A stretch of 64,000 bases of DNA from the NCBI GenBank assembly GCA_019925105.1, contig JAHGAU010000005.1, positions 1,240,001 through 1,304,000 on the forward strand. The letters are read 5' to 3'. The stretch comes from Niebla homalea. Taxonomy: Eukaryota > Ascomycota > Lecanoromycetes > Lecanorales > Ramalinaceae. The notes under the pieces were generated by a model. The model was not told where the DNA came from. It ran no database searches and saw only the letters and a list, made by a program, of their open reading frames with translations. Made by a program: the position numbers and the translations under genes. Shown piece after piece: positions 62,140 through 64,000 of this stretch; positions within the stretch are counted from its first letter, which is position 1; every line of letters starts with the position of its first letter.

Positions 62140-63732
62140 GGGTAATATATTCTTTTTAAGTTTTTCTTTATTTTTAAAAACGTTATATTAAAAAAATTAA
62201 TTTTACTTTATAGCTTACGTATAACGATAATTTACTCCGTGACTAATTTTGTTATTACTTTAAATGCCTTTATAAATTATAAAGGGTTTACCTTTATAGC
62301 GGTATCCCTTTTTTCTTTAATTAATAAACGGATTATTACCGTCGTCGTTTTCTTTAACGCCGCCGCTTTTTCTTTAATTTATACCGTCTTTTTTTCGGTT
62401 ATTACGTACCTTTTTTTATAACCTTCACCGCCTAAGTTTCTTTTACTTAACGGGCTTTTACCGTTACCCTTTCGTTTTATATATTTACCTTCTGGTTTTT
62501 ACTTTTACCCTTTACCGGTATTTTTGCCGTTATTTTTGAAACTTTTTTTAAATGCTTTAATTCCTTTAATCCTGCCCCTGCCCTCTTATAGAAGTCTTTT
62601 ATTTTTTAAAGCTTTACTTATAGTATTAGTTAAATCTTTAATATAATAACCGTTTATTTTATCGTAAGTAGCCCGTTTAAAGCCCTTATTGCCTTTTTCT
62701 TAATTTTGACTTTTTTTACGTTTAATTTATTATTTCTTTTATTCCTGATCCTTAATTATTTATAAGTTTAGTATATTTATTATTTTTATCTTTATTTTAT
62801 ATATTTTTGATACCGTTAATATTATATTTATTTTATATATATTTATTTCTTTTTTTTCCTGCTACCGCCGCCGCCGCCCCGATTTCCTTAATACCCTTTT
62901 TGTTTTTTATTTTTCTACGCGTTCTATATATCACTTTATATATATTTTATTAATTGTAATCCCCCTATTTAATTTAATAGCCGTTTATTATTATATTATT
63001 ATTACGTTATTTATACGATTCCTCGTTATTAATATAGGCTACTTACCCGTATATCCCCTTATTTTTAACTACTATATTACCTATATTTATAGTAATTAAG
63101 GCGTTAGTCTCATGATTATTAAAGCTACATCAGCAACTCTGCGACCTGCTCAAAGAGAGTAGCCAAAAAAAAAAGGGATTTATTCACTCAGACCGCTCGT
63201 AAGTTACTCACGAGAATTCCGGAAAACTCATAAGCGCTCCGAACGGTCCCGAATGGGTAAAAAAAAGTTTAAAATAAAAACGTTCAAAACAGTAAGATTA
63301 TAGTTTTTATTTTTTATAGGTTTTTTTTATTAAGCTTTCTTAATAACGGGTATAGCCATAACCCCCCCTATAAGCCGTAATATTCGACATTTTTCAAAAT
63401 TAATTATAGATTCGGTTTTTCAGGTAAAAATTACCCTGGTAGCCCGTAATTTATCCTTAAGGGGGGGGGTAGTTAAAGGGGGTAATTTAATTAAAAAAAA
63501 CCTTAAGTAAAAAAACTCACGAGTAAATGGGAAACTCACGAGCATTCACCATAACTCACGAGCAACCCGGATACTCATAAGCGCTTAGAGGCTAAGCGAG
63601 GGGGGATATAAGCTCAACCTGCTTTATTTACTCGCTTCCACTCGGAGTACTTATATACTGGTTCAAAAAATTTGCAGATGTATACGTATACGTATCGTTT
63701 TAAACCTCTAGTGTCCCTTTATTCGTCGCCAT
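62140..63732 (-). mobile_element. LINE-4: 5' portion of a Tad-like LINE, 3' part missing
   Basis: The first ATG is at 63,732-63,730 with the family start ATGGCGACGAATAA. It is collinear with LINE-3 ORF1 from 63,732 to about 62,140, then similarity stops. Retaining the 5' end while losing the 3' end is the reverse of normal LINE truncation, so a later deletion or rearrangement is likely. It is interrupted by a 551-bp insert at 63,127-63,677. A 60-codon open frame on the + strand at 62,239 is a shadow. Confidence 0.7.
63127..63677. mobile_element. MITE-like insert in LINE-4 with repeated ACTCACGAG motif
   Basis: In LINE-3 the words AAAGCT and ATGTATA are adjacent (47,665-47,680); here they are separated by 551 bp. 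The insert carries at least six ACTCACGAG/ACTCATAAG motifs (63,194, 63,216, 63,505, 63,525, 63,545, 63,562) plus an opposite copy (CTCGTAAGT, 63,185), clustered near both ends, and G/C runs (63,361 and 63,462). Terminal sequences CAGCAACTC and TTTGCAG show at most weak inverted similarity. Such subterminal motif clusters fit a non-autonomous DNA transposon. It is only partly RIP-mutated. Confidence 0.55.
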
Positions 63733-64000
63733 CCACGTATCAATAAATAAATTTATAATCCTTAACATAATTAATGCTCGGATATCCTTATTAATATAAA
63801 GTTCAATAATAATATAATATTCCAAGAAACGATATTTACTACGGTCCTCCTTTATAAAGGGTTCCGGGTCCTTTATTTTAATAAATATAAATTTTTATAA
63901 AGGGTTAAGGATACCGTAAATTAATAAGGTAAAAAAGCTAACTTATTCCGCTAAATATTTTTAAGCTTAATAATAAGGTTTACGTTCTGGCCTTTTAATT
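63733..64000. other. Unassigned AT-rich flank
   Basis: It lies upstream of the LINE-4 start. Nothing recognised. Confidence 0.4.

Noticed and set aside
1..64000. Mitochondrial or bacterial origin because of the low GC
   Set aside because: Tad LINEs, Copia, pogo, NACHT-WD40 and CK1 relics with CpA-to-TpA bias point to a nuclear ascomycete region.
1..64000. Calling the window a Starship
   Set aside because: No captain recombinase domain, no boundaries and no intact cargo were found; only DUF3435-type C2H2 fragments are present.

Overview
The window is a gene-dead, very AT-rich stretch of a filamentous ascomycete (Pezizomycotina) nuclear genome. It has the signature of repeat-induced point mutation (RIP): CpA and TpG are scarce, TpA is everywhere, CpG survives, and recognisable proteins are full of stop codons where CAA, CAG, CGA or TGG would be. 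No intact gene was found. The annotation was made by reading frames through TAA/TAG and recognising families; it lists relics, mobile elements and repeats. Family calls rest on motif recognition by eye, not on database searches.

Layout. 1-1,086: C-terminal end of a DUF3435/FluG-type C2H2 protein. 2,235-3,022 and 17,363-20,290 (+): two halves of what looks like one NLR gene (N-terminal domain, NACHT, WD40), split at the same codon neighbourhood by about 14.3 kb. That insert carries a large transposase-like relic (9,037-13,730), a minus-strand relic starting at 7,553, gag-like pieces and related repeat blocks at both edges. 20,572-33,460: two full-length Tad-like LINEs with target-site duplications, separated by a second DUF3435/C2H2 fragment. 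33,474-35,600: minisatellites, a dispersed repeat and the un-mutated 3' end of a Gypsy element. 36,080-37,422: beta-lactamase-fold esterase pseudogene. 38,824-39,645: casein-kinase-1-like pseudogene.

40,950-49,840 (-): a second NLR (HeLo-like N-terminus, NACHT, WD40), broken by a third LINE (41,549-47,723), which is itself broken by a 378-bp un-mutated solo LTR (46,555-46,932). 50,430-52,090 (-): Fot1/pogo transposase. 52,100-57,285: coding-like relics I cannot name and a CpG-rich hairpin tract. 57,290-62,140: two Copia fragments, one inserted in the other. 62,140-63,732 (-): the 5' third of a fourth LINE, carrying a 551-bp repeat-rich insert.

The pieces do not act together as a pathway. They read as a graveyard: NLR, esterase and kinase genes invaded by retrotransposons and DNA transposons and mutated by RIP. 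Short insertions (solo LTR, Gypsy tail, Copia 3' end) remained un-mutated because they came later or were too short to trigger RIP. The nesting gives a relative chronology: NLR, then LINE, then RIP, then solo LTR.
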